DNA of 64,000 nucleotides from Heterodera schachtii. Lineage: Eukaryota; Nematoda; Chromadorea; Rhabditida; Heteroderidae. The stretch is from the NCBI GenBank assembly GCA_023374025.1, contig SIJG01000048.1:1018646-1082645 (forward strand), in the 5' to 3' direction. Both the position numbers and the translations under genes were made by a program. The notes beneath the pieces were generated by a model, which was not told where the DNA came from, did no database searches, and saw only the letters and a program-made list of their open reading frames with translations. This document shows positions 51,734-61,255 of this stretch, in pieces; position 1 is the stretch's first letter, and the number at the start of each line of letters is the position of its first letter.

Positions 51734-53218
51734 GAATACAAAATTGGGTCTTGCCTAAGCCTCTCTTCCAATATGGCCGCTCCTGGTGGTCTAATGGTGG
51801 GGCGGCCTGCTCTCCTGTCAATTATATACCTGATGGCCATTCGCAAATTGCTATGCGCCAGCGGCTTGCCGTTTGCGGTGTTAATTGTATTTCCTCGAAC
51901 GCCCATGCGATCCGCATAACGGTTGCATTTGATGTACAACCGTTCAACCCGCTGAGTCATGGTCAGCTGATTTGAAGGAATGGCAAACAATTCACGATGT
52001 TGTTGTTCATCGCTTTGTGCAGATGTTGATGGCCCTGGCTCGGGCGAGTACTGTACTCTCACCCTTGTCGGTTGTCTCACTCGTTTTCTTATGCGCACCT
52101 CATCCTCATCATTTACGGGGTAGCGGCGTTTGGTACCCCTCCTAGGTGGAGGAACAGGAGGTATTTCAACGGCTGCAGCAGCAGGAGGCTGCTGCTGCGA
52201 TGCCGTTTCAACAATTTTTGGCTCTTTTTTCGGAATACGATAGGGCACGGCGCGAGGAGGTGGCTTTTTTGACGGTTTCTTCTCATGTTTTGGTTCCGCA
52301 GGGGGGTTGTACCCGGCTTGCCGTGATGTGGATGGCCGTGGGTCGAGTGGTGGTTGTGGTTCTCTCTTGACGGTAGGACGCGGTGGAGGAGGCCGAGGTG
52401 TTTCAATTTTTGGTTGCGGACGAGATGGGGGTGGTCGAGAAGAGGGAGGAGGATAGTAGACCCGGTATTTTTTATGTTGCAAATCATCATCATCATCATC
52501 TGGATTGTACTTCTTTAACTTTCTTCGGGTTGCAATTCTGTGCTGTGCAGTGTCCATCTCCTCAATTGCGTCCGCGTTGTCAGGCAGAACGGGCAAGTCA
52601 CCATAATATTGGGAGGGTGCTGGAAGTGAGAATCCGCTCTCTAACATGTAGTCATCATCTTCGTCACTTTCGGGTAGCGGAGCAGCAGCTGCTTCAGCAA
52701 GAAGGTCCCGCACAACCGGCTGCCGTTGTTGTATAGCGTATCGCCTTTTCCGCCATTCATCCATACGCCCATCTCTCCGAGAAGGCGGCGCAGCTCTAGG
52801 AGGCCTCGGAGGACGTTGTGGACGAGGTGGAGGACTCCCCGGTGGGGAGGGTGGACGACGAGGAGGATGCTGAGCAGGAGGCGGTGGTGGAGGAGGAGGA
52901 GGGGGACGGGGAGGGCGGGGTGATGTATGTATCTACAACTTGTGCTTCTTCATCATCCGCACCGCCTCGTTTCATCAGAACACTCAATCCCTTCACTAGC
53001 TCAACCCGTGCTGGTTTGTCCGCGACCTCCCTTCTCATTTGCAAGTAGCGCCTAAGCTGTTGATTGTAGCGGACATTTTTAGCAGAAGGGTTTGTCCGTT
53101 CAGCCCTGGCACGCGTCAAATCGTGTCGTACAGCATCCAAATTGATGTCACCCGTGTCCGTCGCCGCGGTGAGACCCCGGTAAATTTCTTGTGGTACAAG
53201 CACAAATTTATTTGCCAT
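51640..53218 (-). CDS. MANKF-type Maverick protein, split by frameshift
   Basis: Two frames appear to be one gene. The first starts at ATG 53,218 (MANKFVLVPQEIYRGL) and holds a block ending NYNQQLRRYLQM-type (here RYNQQLRRYLQMRRE). It runs into a false Ser/Thr-rich tail ending at 52,796. The second frame is open from about 52,920 through a Pro/Arg-rich stretch into the long frame from 52,764 to 51,640. That frame ends with a conserved-looking block: VERLYIKCNRYADRMGV, then NGKPLAHSNL, then RPPGAAILEERLRQDP. A single indel in the G-rich run at 52,905-52,922 explains the break. I recall similar N- and C-terminal blocks in uncharacterised Maverick proteins of invertebrates. The function is unknown. 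The middle is low-complexity Pro/Arg/Lys. The gene overlaps the integrase start by 94 bp. Confidence 0.6.
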
Positions 53219-53256
53219 TTTATGAAACAAATGAATGTGAATGAACAACAATTTTA

Positions 53257-53269
53257 CGCTATTTATACA
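53257..53269 (-). promoter_or_regulatory. TATA-like box of the MANKF gene
   Basis: TGTATAAATAGCG on the minus strand, 39 bp before ATG 53,218. It is identical over 13 bp to the box at 55,409-55,421. The TAA stop of the pX-like gene (53,263-53,265) lies inside it. Confidence 0.55.
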
Positions 53270-53643
53270 TTTTTGCTCACAAATGATTTGGCAACTTCAA
53301 TTAACACGGGTGTTAGGAGTGCAGCGAACAGTCCGCCAACCCCTGCTCCCTTCTGAACAATCATACGTCTCGCGCCTCGTTCACTTCTCGCTCTGCTCAG
53401 GCAGCGAACAAAATCAGCGTAGGGCATCAGCCTTTTCTTCTGACGTTTGTTCAAGCGAAATCGAGATGCGACAATGTTCAAGCAAATTTCCACCAGCGCT
53501 AGCAGTTGATCAGCGCTCGCTTTTCGTATCAGTTTACAGCACTTTTTCGCGGATCTTGTCCTCGCTAGCGCACAAAGCCACTTGGAATTGTCGTGGATGA
53601 GTTGACTAATTTTCGCTTGTTCCTCCTGATTATTGAGCTCCAT
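53263..53643 (-). CDS. Small basic pX-like Maverick protein
   Basis: 126 residues from ATG 53,643; the frame runs upstream without another ATG. The centre has a helix-rich section (SADQLLALVEICLNIVASRFRLNKRQKKRL) and RMIVQKGAG, followed by a hydrophobic tail (GGLFAALLTPVLIEVAKS). This layout (helical, 'L...Q+++L', then (I/L)VQKGG, then a hydrophobic end) matches small proteins in many Maverick-like elements that have been compared with adenovirus pX or core peptides. It may act in virion core or membrane contact, but that is inference. The start overlaps the ATPase end by 14 bp. Intact. Confidence 0.6.
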   Translation of the reverse strand: MELNNQEEQAKISQLIHDNSKWLCALARTRSAKKCCKLIRKASADQLLALVEICLNIVASRFRLNKRQKKRLMPYADFVRCLSRARSERGARRMIVQKGAGVGGLFAALLTPVLIEVAKSFVSKNV

Positions 53644-54298
53644 TTTTTGGTACAAACACAACTAAGCCTTGATCCTCCTCTTGCTCGTCCTTAAATATAT
53701 TTGTGCGTAGGCGCAGCACGGGGTCCGATGAGGCATGCATGTCAATTAGTAAATAGCCGTATGGGCGAGCGGTCGCTTTACGATAGGCGTCAAGAAAGAA
53801 GTCGAGCTGACGCGGGAAAAGCTGTACTCCAATGTTGCGGATGGACAACAGCGAGTTGGGTGCCCGCATCAGTACCAGGTACTGAGCGGACAGGCGGGCC
53901 ACTTTGATCTTTCGCTCAAACAAATTCTGCGTGACGAACACGACAGCAAATTGGTGATGGTGCGACTTTTTGGTGAACAAGTCGGACAAATAGCGTTCAT
54001 CAATGGACAACATCAAGTCGTCGAGGATCAGCAAAAGGGGCTTTGGCATGCGTTTGATCAGCTCTTCAGGAGGAACACCCGAATAGACATCAACCCCCGA
54101 CTTTTGTAGAATGGGCACAGCGGGATTCATTTCACCAAAACAGTAAAGAGTGGACACGGGTTTTGGTGTAATTAGTTCATCGCATTCGGCAACAAATTTC
54201 AATAGGAATTGGGTTTTACCGGATGAGGAGGGACCCGAAATAATTAGTCCAAATGGTAATTTAAAACAAATATCTTTATTGGAGAAAGAATTAAGCAT
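53630..54298 (-). CDS. A32-like genome-packaging ATPase
   Basis: 222 residues, intact. Walker A GPSSSGKT at residues 22-29, preceded by a strand (FGLIIS); Walker B LLLILDDL at 88-95; a polar sensor motif VTQN at 122-125. This is the compact FtsK/HerA-type ATPase of Mavericks, related to poxvirus A32, thought to drive DNA into the capsid. Length is within the usual 200-270 residues. ATG at 54,298, 44 bp downstream of a TATATAA box. Its stop overlaps the pX-like ATG. Its presence with capsid genes supports a virion-forming ancestry. Confidence 0.9.
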   Translation of the reverse strand: MLNSFSNKDICFKLPFGLIISGPSSSGKTQFLLKFVAECDELITPKPVSTLYCFGEMNPAVPILQKSGVDVYSGVPPEELIKRMPKPLLLILDDLMLSIDERYLSDLFTKKSHHHQFAVVFVTQNLFERKIKVARLSAQYLVLMRAPNSLLSIRNIGVQLFPRQLDFFLDAYRKATARPYGYLLIDMHASSDPVLRLRTNIFKDEQEEDQGLVVFVPKNGAQ

Positions 54299-54341
54299 TT
54301 TCGTGTTAATAAATTAATGAAAATTCAATGTAATTGCATGG

Positions 54342-54348
54342 TTATATA
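54342..54348 (-). promoter_or_regulatory. TATA-like box of the ATPase gene
   Basis: TATATAA on the minus strand, 44 bp before ATG 54,298. The final TAA of the box is the stop codon of the upstream gene (54,342-54,344), the same arrangement as at 50,573 and 53,263. Confidence 0.45.
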
Positions 54349-55351
54349 GACAAATTGGTCGTCGCTGCGCTAACGCTCTCAAAGAATTCGTCAAGAGTCT
54401 TGTCCATGTCCCCCACACTGTGATGCTGCGGCTCAGCTGCCTTCTTCATACCGTTGCTTTTGCCTTTTGGAGTCAGTTGTTTTCTTTTGAGCGGCGCCTG
54501 CTGCTGCATTGAGGTGTTGTCCATCATTGTGGTAGCCGCAGAAATGCTGTCGTAGAATTGTTGCTCATCACTTTCCACTTTTGATGATGGAGGGAGCGGC
54601 TTGTCGACTGGCGGAAGTGGGGGCGGTGTTTTCATTTTTTCGAGTGGCGGAAGCGGGAGCTGTTTCCACTTTTTCGGCTGGCGGGAGCGGGAGCTCTGCA
54701 GTCTTTGTTTCGGGAAGCGAATCGGCCAGCAGCATGCTTCCGAGAACGCTGAGTGCAGTTTTAGCTTTCTTCCAGCGCTGTCCCTCCTCATGCAATGCAT
54801 CTCCGGTCAAGCCGGCATCAATCAAATCGAGCGCAACCTTTCGCCTTCCGCTTCAGCTCAGCCCTCTGCACGCCTTCTTCACGCAACGAATCAGCCAACA
54901 GTCCGCTTTCCACCAAGTCCATCGCCGTGTTAGCTTTTTGTCGCAAATCGTTCTGTTGCTGTTGTTGCAGCAACTGCTGCTGCTGTTGTTCTTGATGGTT
55001 TGGGAATGTGATGGCAGGCAGGTCACCGTAGGGAATGTTGAACACGCGGGCCTTGTTCTTCACCCGGAAGAAGCAGTGACCGGGCAAGTCGTAGATGATG
55101 TCGAAAGGGACAAATTGCACCCGGTCGATACGCGTACACCAAATGGTGATGCCCTCCTTGGTGACCATCGTGTCCACTTCCACCTCGGTGCCCCGACAGG
55201 AGCGGCAGCGCCCCGCCTCATCAAAGGGAATAAAACGGGGAGAGGAGAGACGGGGACCGCTGATCGTGATTCCGCTGGTAGTCACCGTAATGTCAGCTTC
55301 GCCAAGAATTTGGTGGAGGAGTCCCTTCTTGTCTTGCATGTTGAGCGCCAT
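54342..55351 (-). CDS. Maverick accessory protein, unrecognised, two frameshifts
   Basis: Three overlapping frames join into one protein of about 335 residues. From ATG 55,351 comes a beta-rich N-terminal half with DITVTTSGITISGPRL, then TEVEVDTMVTKEGITIW (an internal duplication), then a Gln-rich run. A shift near 54,840 continues into KVALDLIDAGLTGDAL, and a second near 54,660 into a Pro/Lys-rich part ending at 54,342. Helical phrases repeat: AMDLVESGLLADSL versus ALDLIDAGLTGDAL, and FYDSISAATT versus FFESVSAATT. These repeats across frame borders support a single gene. No known fold is recognised. The frame beginning upstream at 55,402 has no ATG before 55,351. Confidence 0.5.
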
Positions 55352-55408
55352 TTTTTGTTGAAATTTTTTCGAATGATTTGAAAAGTGAGGATGGCATGAC
55401 AAAACTCG

Positions 55409-55421
55409 CGCTATTTATACA
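55409..55421 (-). promoter_or_regulatory. TATA-like box of the accessory gene
   Basis: TGTATAAATAGCG on the minus strand, 58 bp before ATG 55,351. It is identical to the 13-bp box upstream of the MANKF gene. Confidence 0.55.
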
Positions 55422-55703
55422 CTTTGGGACGGCGAGATAGTGCGTCAACAAGGGAGACTACCAGAGAAAAATACAAAATTGTATGGAAAATGGAGGGGTA
55501 GGGGACCCGGAGTAGAACATTACACCAATTTGTCAATTTCATTTCCCATTTTTATTTATTGTTTTAGCATTGTTAACAAATTAATCACGACACATTTTCA
55601 GAAAACACAAAAAAAATAATAATCAGAATTTCCCATCATCTTTGTATTGTTTCATCATTTTGTTCTCAACTTTCCCTCTTCATTTTCTCTCGACTTCATT
55701 CTC
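55422..55703. other. Spacer between accessory gene and spliced gene
   Basis: About 280 bp with no frame of note. It includes T-rich sequence after the spliced gene that could serve its 3' end (aataaa-like words near 55,555) and the upstream region of the TATA box at 55,409. Confidence 0.5.
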
Positions 55704-55974
55704 TCAATTATTCCCCGCTCTGCGCTCGTCCAATTGATGTTGAGCAATTTGTTGAAGAACATTGACGATTTCGGCGGGCGTGTTGAATATGCCATGCTAA
55801 ACAAAATTTAATCAAAAAATGAAAATTTGATTTGTTTTGACAAATTACCCGAGCGCCCTGTTCCCGAACAAAGTCAAAAACAGCATTTAGACCAGGGTCC
55901 TGGCGAATTTGTTGATCAAATTGAATGGCTGGTTGACCATTGGCATTGTTATTGGAGTCATCACGTGGTGCCAT
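55704..55974 (-). CDS. Small spliced Maverick gene, unrecognised
   Basis: Exon 1 is 55,974-55,849 (42 codons from the ATG), the intron is 55,848-55,797 (52 bp, GTAATTTG to TTTTGTTTAG), and exon 2 is 55,796-55,704 (30 codons plus stop). Splicing in phase 0 gives a 72-residue protein, GARHGIFNTPAEIVNVLQQ across the junction, with a hydrophilic N-terminus and two short helices. The unspliced frame instead runs through AT-rich intron into a Cys/Asn-rich artefact. The intron length and A/T-rich body suit nematodes. No family is recognised. It lies nearest the right end of the element. Confidence 0.55.
55797..55848 (-). other. 52-bp intron
   Basis: GT-AG intron with an AT-rich body and a TTTTGTTTAG acceptor. 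Its removal keeps the frame and replaces an A/T-biased translation with a balanced one ending in a stop at 55,704. Confidence 0.55.
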
Positions 55975-55984
55975 TTTGTGTGAA

Positions 55985-56255
55985 CAAGGGAAAGGGTTGG
56001 AAAATTTTTGGAAGAAAAGTATGGAACAAATGTAGCAATTGCAATGAATTCCATGTCATTTTGGAAACCTTAAATATTCACGAATTGACCTATTTTATAA
56101 GTGACAAACAATTTAATTTCAATCAAAACATTGCGCGAAATCGTCAACAAATTGTAATTATAGCAAGTTTGACAAAGTCCGAGTGCAAAACAAATAACAA
56201 AATTATTTCACTTCATTTGAATAATTTAATAATATCAAAAACTGTCATATGTTGA
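55985..56255. other. Upstream region of the spliced gene
   Basis: No gene on the minus strand. The plus-strand frame 55,827-56,255 is a shadow without coding character. Confidence 0.5.
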
Positions 56256-56735
56256 TCAATCAAAATTCTCGATCCCACCCCGCTCCCCACAAAATTTGAA
56301 TGCCCCCGCAAATGTCACTTTAATGATTAATCAAAATTCCCGATCCCCCTCCCACATAAAATTTGAATTTTCCTTTGGCTGTCACTTTTGTAACCAATCA
56401 AAAAATTTCACCCCCCTCCCCCTCGGCTGTCACTTTTTAAAACAATCAAAAAATTTCACCCCCCTCCCCCTCGGCTGTCACTTTTACAATCAATCAAATT
56501 TTCTGTCAAAAAATTACATGACAATTTGAAAGGGTTCAATAGGTTTTCGTTTGGGTCCCCCAATTAATTAATTAACTGTCACCCCACCCCACACCCTACG
56601 GCTGACCAATTAGTGCTCCCTCTCCCCCCTTGACCGCTGACCAATTAGTGCCCCCCCCAATTAGTGACTAATTGACACCCCTCCCCCGCCACCTGTCACT
56701 TCTAATTAGTGTCAGACTGCTAAGGTGTGGCAGTA
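56256..56735. repeat. C-rich repeated region at right end of Maverick
   Basis: It contains a 48-bp direct repeat (gctgtcac at 56,379, 56,427 and 56,475, each followed by an aatcaaa word and a run of C-rich ccccctccccc). It also has gaccaattagtg twice (56,604 and 56,639) and further cctgtcac/aattagtg words. Base composition drops back to AT-rich immediately after. This may be the subterminal or terminal repeat region of the element. The mirror copy at the other end is lost, so this cannot be verified here. Confidence 0.55.
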
Positions 56736-59700
56736 CTTACTACTAATATTTGCTACGGAAAAAGATAATTATAAATTTGAATAAATATTTAACGATCTTT
56801 TAATTTTCCTTTTAACTTACAGTCAGGTTTTTCATTCAATATATATATTAATTCGCCTGCAAGCTTAATTATATTTATCCTTTTGAATTATTTCCATCCT
56901 TTTAAACAGCGGTATATTTTACAATCGTTAATTTTTCTTATTATTTTATTCATTGTACTTTTATTTTGATAAATCTATTTATATTTTTTAAATGAAAATT
57001 TACCTAATATAATTTTTTTTGAAAATTTATCTTTTTATTGAGTAACACATTATTCCCAATTATATATAATATAAATATCATTTTTACTCTCATGGGTAAA
57101 ACCCGTATTCGAATCGATTTGATGAGTTCAATTTTTTTAGTTTTAAAACATTTAAATTTTGTTGATTCATATTTATTAATTTAGATTTTCATTATTTTTG
57201 CTGTTTTAGTAGCATGATGAAGCTCTATTCTGCAAACATACTTCAGTGTTTTTTATGGTGACAGTATTAAATTATTTTTTAAATTCTATTAATTTAAAAA
57301 GAAATTAATTTAGGCATTATTTACAAATTTGAGTCTGCATTAAGTAATTCAGGCCTTAATTTTGAGTAATTTTAAATTATACGATTTTAAATATTTTTGT
57401 TTTTTTAAATACAAATATTGCTACTTTAAATTAATAAATTTTTAGATCACTTTATTTTTTGGTAATAGATCATATTAAGTTGCATTAGGTGTACAAATTA
57501 TGCAAAGTCTCATGCATCCGTACTTTTGGGCAGGTTAAAAAATAAATTATTTCATTTCTTTTTAATTCAATGCTTAACACTCTTTATTTTTTAATAAGAT
57601 TTTTCGATAAAGTTAAAAATTTGCTTTTTTAACCATTAAAAAATCTATTTTTAATTTTTTTTTTTTTTCTACTTTGTAAGTTTTTTTGTCACTAGATTTC
57701 TTCTAATTTAGGTTTTGTATTTAATTTTTTGGAGATTTTTATTTATTTGGATTTTAAGTTCAAAGAAAGAAAATTTGTCATAATATCACCTTACTCAAAT
57801 AAATCAGAAAAAATTTGATTGATGAATTATGAGTCAATTTATTATTTATTTATCAGTTATATTTAATTAGTTAAAATAATAAGAAGAAATCAGTTTTTTT
57901 TTACAATTAGAGCAAATTATAAAAATAATTATATTAAACTCAATAAAAAAGAATTTATGGTAAAAATTCGGTTTAAAAATAGCTTTTTTTCAATGTGAGT
58001 TTTTGAAATCGACATGTAAATAAAAATTATATAATATAGCATTAAATGAAAAATATTGAAATAAACAAAATCAAAGTTTAAATTTAAAAAATTATAAAAT
58101 CATTACAAGTCATGACATTAATACTTAAGAATATATTTAAATACAGTATAAAATATATTTTTATTATTATTGCTATAGAAAATGTCAAGAAAAACTTAAC
58201 TCATAAAACAATCAATATTTTAATTCAAAATAAAATTATGGAATAAAAATTTAATTTAAGACTATTTAGTAACAAAAGTCCCTAATTTTTTTGATTATCA
58301 AAAGGTTTAATGTAAACATTTATTTTTTTTTTTTTGAAAAGAAGTGAAAAAATTTCAATTTAAAATCAAAACAAATGTCAAAATAATGATTAAAATTTCA
58401 TATTTATTTAACTGTTCTCCTTTTTTCCAAACTTATGGATAGGAATGATGATTGTTATTTTTAGTTTTCTTTTTACTTATCATTTAATAAAATTTTATAT
58501 TAATCAAAAGTTGATTAAATAAACTGTGTATATTAAAAATTTAAATAAAATATTTTTAACAATTAATATTTTACATTATTTTGATAAGATAATTGAATTT
58601 TTTAAATTTTTTAGTGCTATTAATTTCTATTTTAATTTTAAATGAAATATTTTTATAAATATAAAGAGTAGTTGATTTTTAATTTTGTTTTTAATTTAAT
58701 TTTTAATTCTATTGAAGTCCTGAATTGGGTAATTCTTTTTAAGCGAAATTAACAATTCATTTTAAGATTTGGAGTTATTAAAATTCCATTCTGCGAAATA
58801 ATTTAATTAATTTTATTTAAGACCAATTTTTTTATTAGTCACCTTTATAGATTCATAAATATAAAATAATTTTTAATCTGCTTTATTCTCATCTATTTAT
58901 TTTTTATATTTTTGAAAATTGCTTTTCTTCTTTTTTCATATAGCTTGGCATTCTCAATTTTAGCTGTAAAATTTAGTCAGTGGGAAAGCACTTTAACCTT
59001 TTCGACAATGAATTATGATTTTTTGATTTTTAGCTTAATTTTCATTTAATCTTTTCAAGTGTAATATTTCTTGCTTTTCTTAATTAAATTATTTTTTTAG
59101 AATTAAAAAAATAATGAACTTTAGCTCAAAAATTATTATAAAATTATTAAAGTAATCGTTATTAAGCTATTTTTAAATAGGACTGTTATTCATTTTTAAA
59201 TTATTAAATCGTCACAAAACAAAAATATTTGTCAAGAAAATTAAAATAAAATATGTGGAAACATTTTTGAAAATTTTTGGCAACTCGCCAAGAAAATGTG
59301 ATGGAGTCAAAAAAAAAGTTTTTGATTTTTGTAAAAGAAAGGTAAAAATTAATTTTGTTTTTGATTTCTTTTGATTATTTCCATACGATCAAAAAATTTG
59401 AAAACTTACATTTACATAAGATTTATTTCATTAGACAGCAACCGTACGGTTTTGGAATTGGTCTCTTTATGTTAATTCAAAAATTGTTAAATGGCATTAT
59501 TTTGCTATCATTTTTAAAATTTATTTTAAAAATATTTTTTAAAACTTATTTATTAATTAGAGCGAAATAATAAACTTTTTAATATATTCAAATTATAATT
59601 GTTCCTATAAATTCCACATAAATATCATTATAAAATTTTGATTCAGGCCTATTATAATAATAAGAAGTTTAAATATATTTTAAATAAAATAAATTTTAGA

Positions 59701-60300
59701 TTTAGTATTTGAAACTTATTTGTCATATTGCATAGCCTTTTAAATTTATGGGTTTCATTCCAAAATTAATGAATATTTTTATTTTTATTTTGTGTATATT
59801 TTTTCTCTTAATCTGCTTCTATTTATTTAATTCTATCGACACGGTAATGAGTTTTATTGTATCGATATTAACTAAATATATTAAATCATGAATATCTTAC
59901 TAATAATTTTGCTGCATATAATTAAAATAGATTTCAAAAAAAATAATAATTCAGTAATTATATTTTAAAAAAAAACTTTGTTTAAGTAAATTCAGCTTTG
60001 TTATAATTTCTTCAATTTATTACTCAAAGTCGCCAACGACCAGAAATAATTATATTTTTTAATTTGTACTATTATAATAATATATATTATTTATTATTTT
60101 TATTTAAAACAATTCTTTATTCTTTTAATAATTAATTTACTAATTTCTAAATATCAACCATATTTTAAGTAAAAATAAATTTTTTATACCAGAAAAGGGC
60201 TGCATAAAAATATTATGAATTACCGAATTAAAATGAGAAAGAAATAATAAATAATGAATAAACAATAAAAATGCCACCTTAAATTATAAAAATTCATCAT
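56736..60300. other. AT-rich non-coding stretch
   Basis: No gene or clear repeat is recognised. The 71-residue frame at 59,355-59,570 is Phe/Ile/Leu-rich and probably random. Confidence 0.55.
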
Positions 60301-60309
60301 TTATATATC

Positions 60310-60575
60310 AAAAAACCGGGACCAAGAGTTGCCGCGACCAAAAAATTGCCAATATTCAAAAATGTACCCATAAATTTTTGTATTTTCGTTTTTGACGAAT
60401 TTGAGGAAAATTTTTTAAAATTTTCATTTTAAGGGGAGATCTTGGAATTTTCTGTTCAAAAATGGGAGGGGGCGGGGTCCGTCGGTGCCGATAGGCGCCG
60501 CCGAAAAATTTTGAAATCTAGATTGAGATTTGTTACCAGAATTTGTCAAAAAATGATACAAAAATGGTAAAAAAA
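60310..60575. repeat. Dispersed repeat copy (gccgataggcgccgccg family)
   Basis: It starts near aaaccgggaccaagag and contains gtcggtgccgataggcgccg at about 60,480, followed by aaaaattttgaaatc. Related copies lie at about 6,968 and 29,205-29,450. Confidence 0.55.
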
Positions 60576-60714
60576 TATTAAAAATATCTGTACTTTTCAT
60601 ACTAAAATAATAACTGATAAAAATAATCGACTAATATTAATTAGCAATATTTAAATTAGCGCATAAAATTATCAAAAATATTGAAAATATAAATTCGGAA
60701 CGGTGAAAGAAAGG

Positions 60715-61255
60715 CCATAAAAAGGCGCCCGGAAAATGCGTCAGTGGAAAATGCGTCAGTGGAAAATGCGTCAGTAGAAAATGCGTCAGTGAAAATTTTA
60801 TCGTCGTCATAAAAAAAGTTCCTTGCGTTTTCGGAGGCACCGACCACGATTCCGGTATCCATTTCGGCCAATTCCGAACCCCGGACCCGAATTAAAACAA
60901 AAAGTCGAAAGCACAAATTTTCGAATTAAGCATTTTTGGTTCAAAAACGGCATAAATGATCTCTTACTGAAGGGTTGATGACTTTTAGTTTCTTTCCGTG
61001 TATTTAAACCGATTTTTAAGAAAAACCTAATTTTGAAAATTTATATTTTTCGATTTTTTGTTCGAGTTCGGGTCCAGGTTCGAAATTGAAAACGGTATTC
61101 TTATAGAAGTTTACTTATATATTACAATACTAATGTCATCGAAATTTATTTTAAAATATTTGTATCACTGACGCATTTTCTACTGACGCATTTTCTACTG
61201 ACGCATTTTCCACTGACGCATTTTCCACTTACCGATTTTCCGGTCACGCATAAAA
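60715..61255. repeat. Foldback element, multi-unit copy (tgacgcattttc family)
   Basis: Left array 60,731-60,790: four 15-bp units ggaaaatgcgtcagt. Right array 61,165-61,250: about five inverted units tgacgcattttccac. The interior (gttccttgcgttttcgg, then ccgaccacgattccggtatcc, then gacccgaattaaaac on one side and gttcgagttcgggtcc on the other) matches the single-unit copy at 29,953-30,295. Short frames over the arrays are artefacts. Confidence 0.85.

Larger units (their letters stand above)
47411..56735 (-). mobile_element. Truncated Maverick/Polinton element
   Basis: This is a block of clearly higher GC than its surroundings in which every real gene is on the minus strand and closely packed. 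The gene content (A32-like packaging ATPase, integrase with chromodomain, penton-like, pVI-like and major capsid-like proteins, pX-like protein) is diagnostic of Maverick/Polinton elements, which are regarded as virus-like transposons. The left end cuts the major capsid gene. The protein-primed DNA polymerase B and the cysteine protease found in complete elements of roughly 15-20 kb are absent. The right limit is placed where C-rich repeated sequence gives way to AT-rich background near 56,735. Terminal inverted repeats and the target duplication could not be established. Confidence 0.85.

Noticed and set aside
54838..54848. Programmed -1 frameshift in the accessory gene
   Set aside because: The needed shift is in the +1 direction and there is no canonical slippery heptamer; an ordinary one-base insertion is simpler.
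54581..55381. 266-residue plus-strand frame
   Set aside because: Antisense of the accessory gene; the minus-strand frames show repeats, ATG, TATA box and consistent order.
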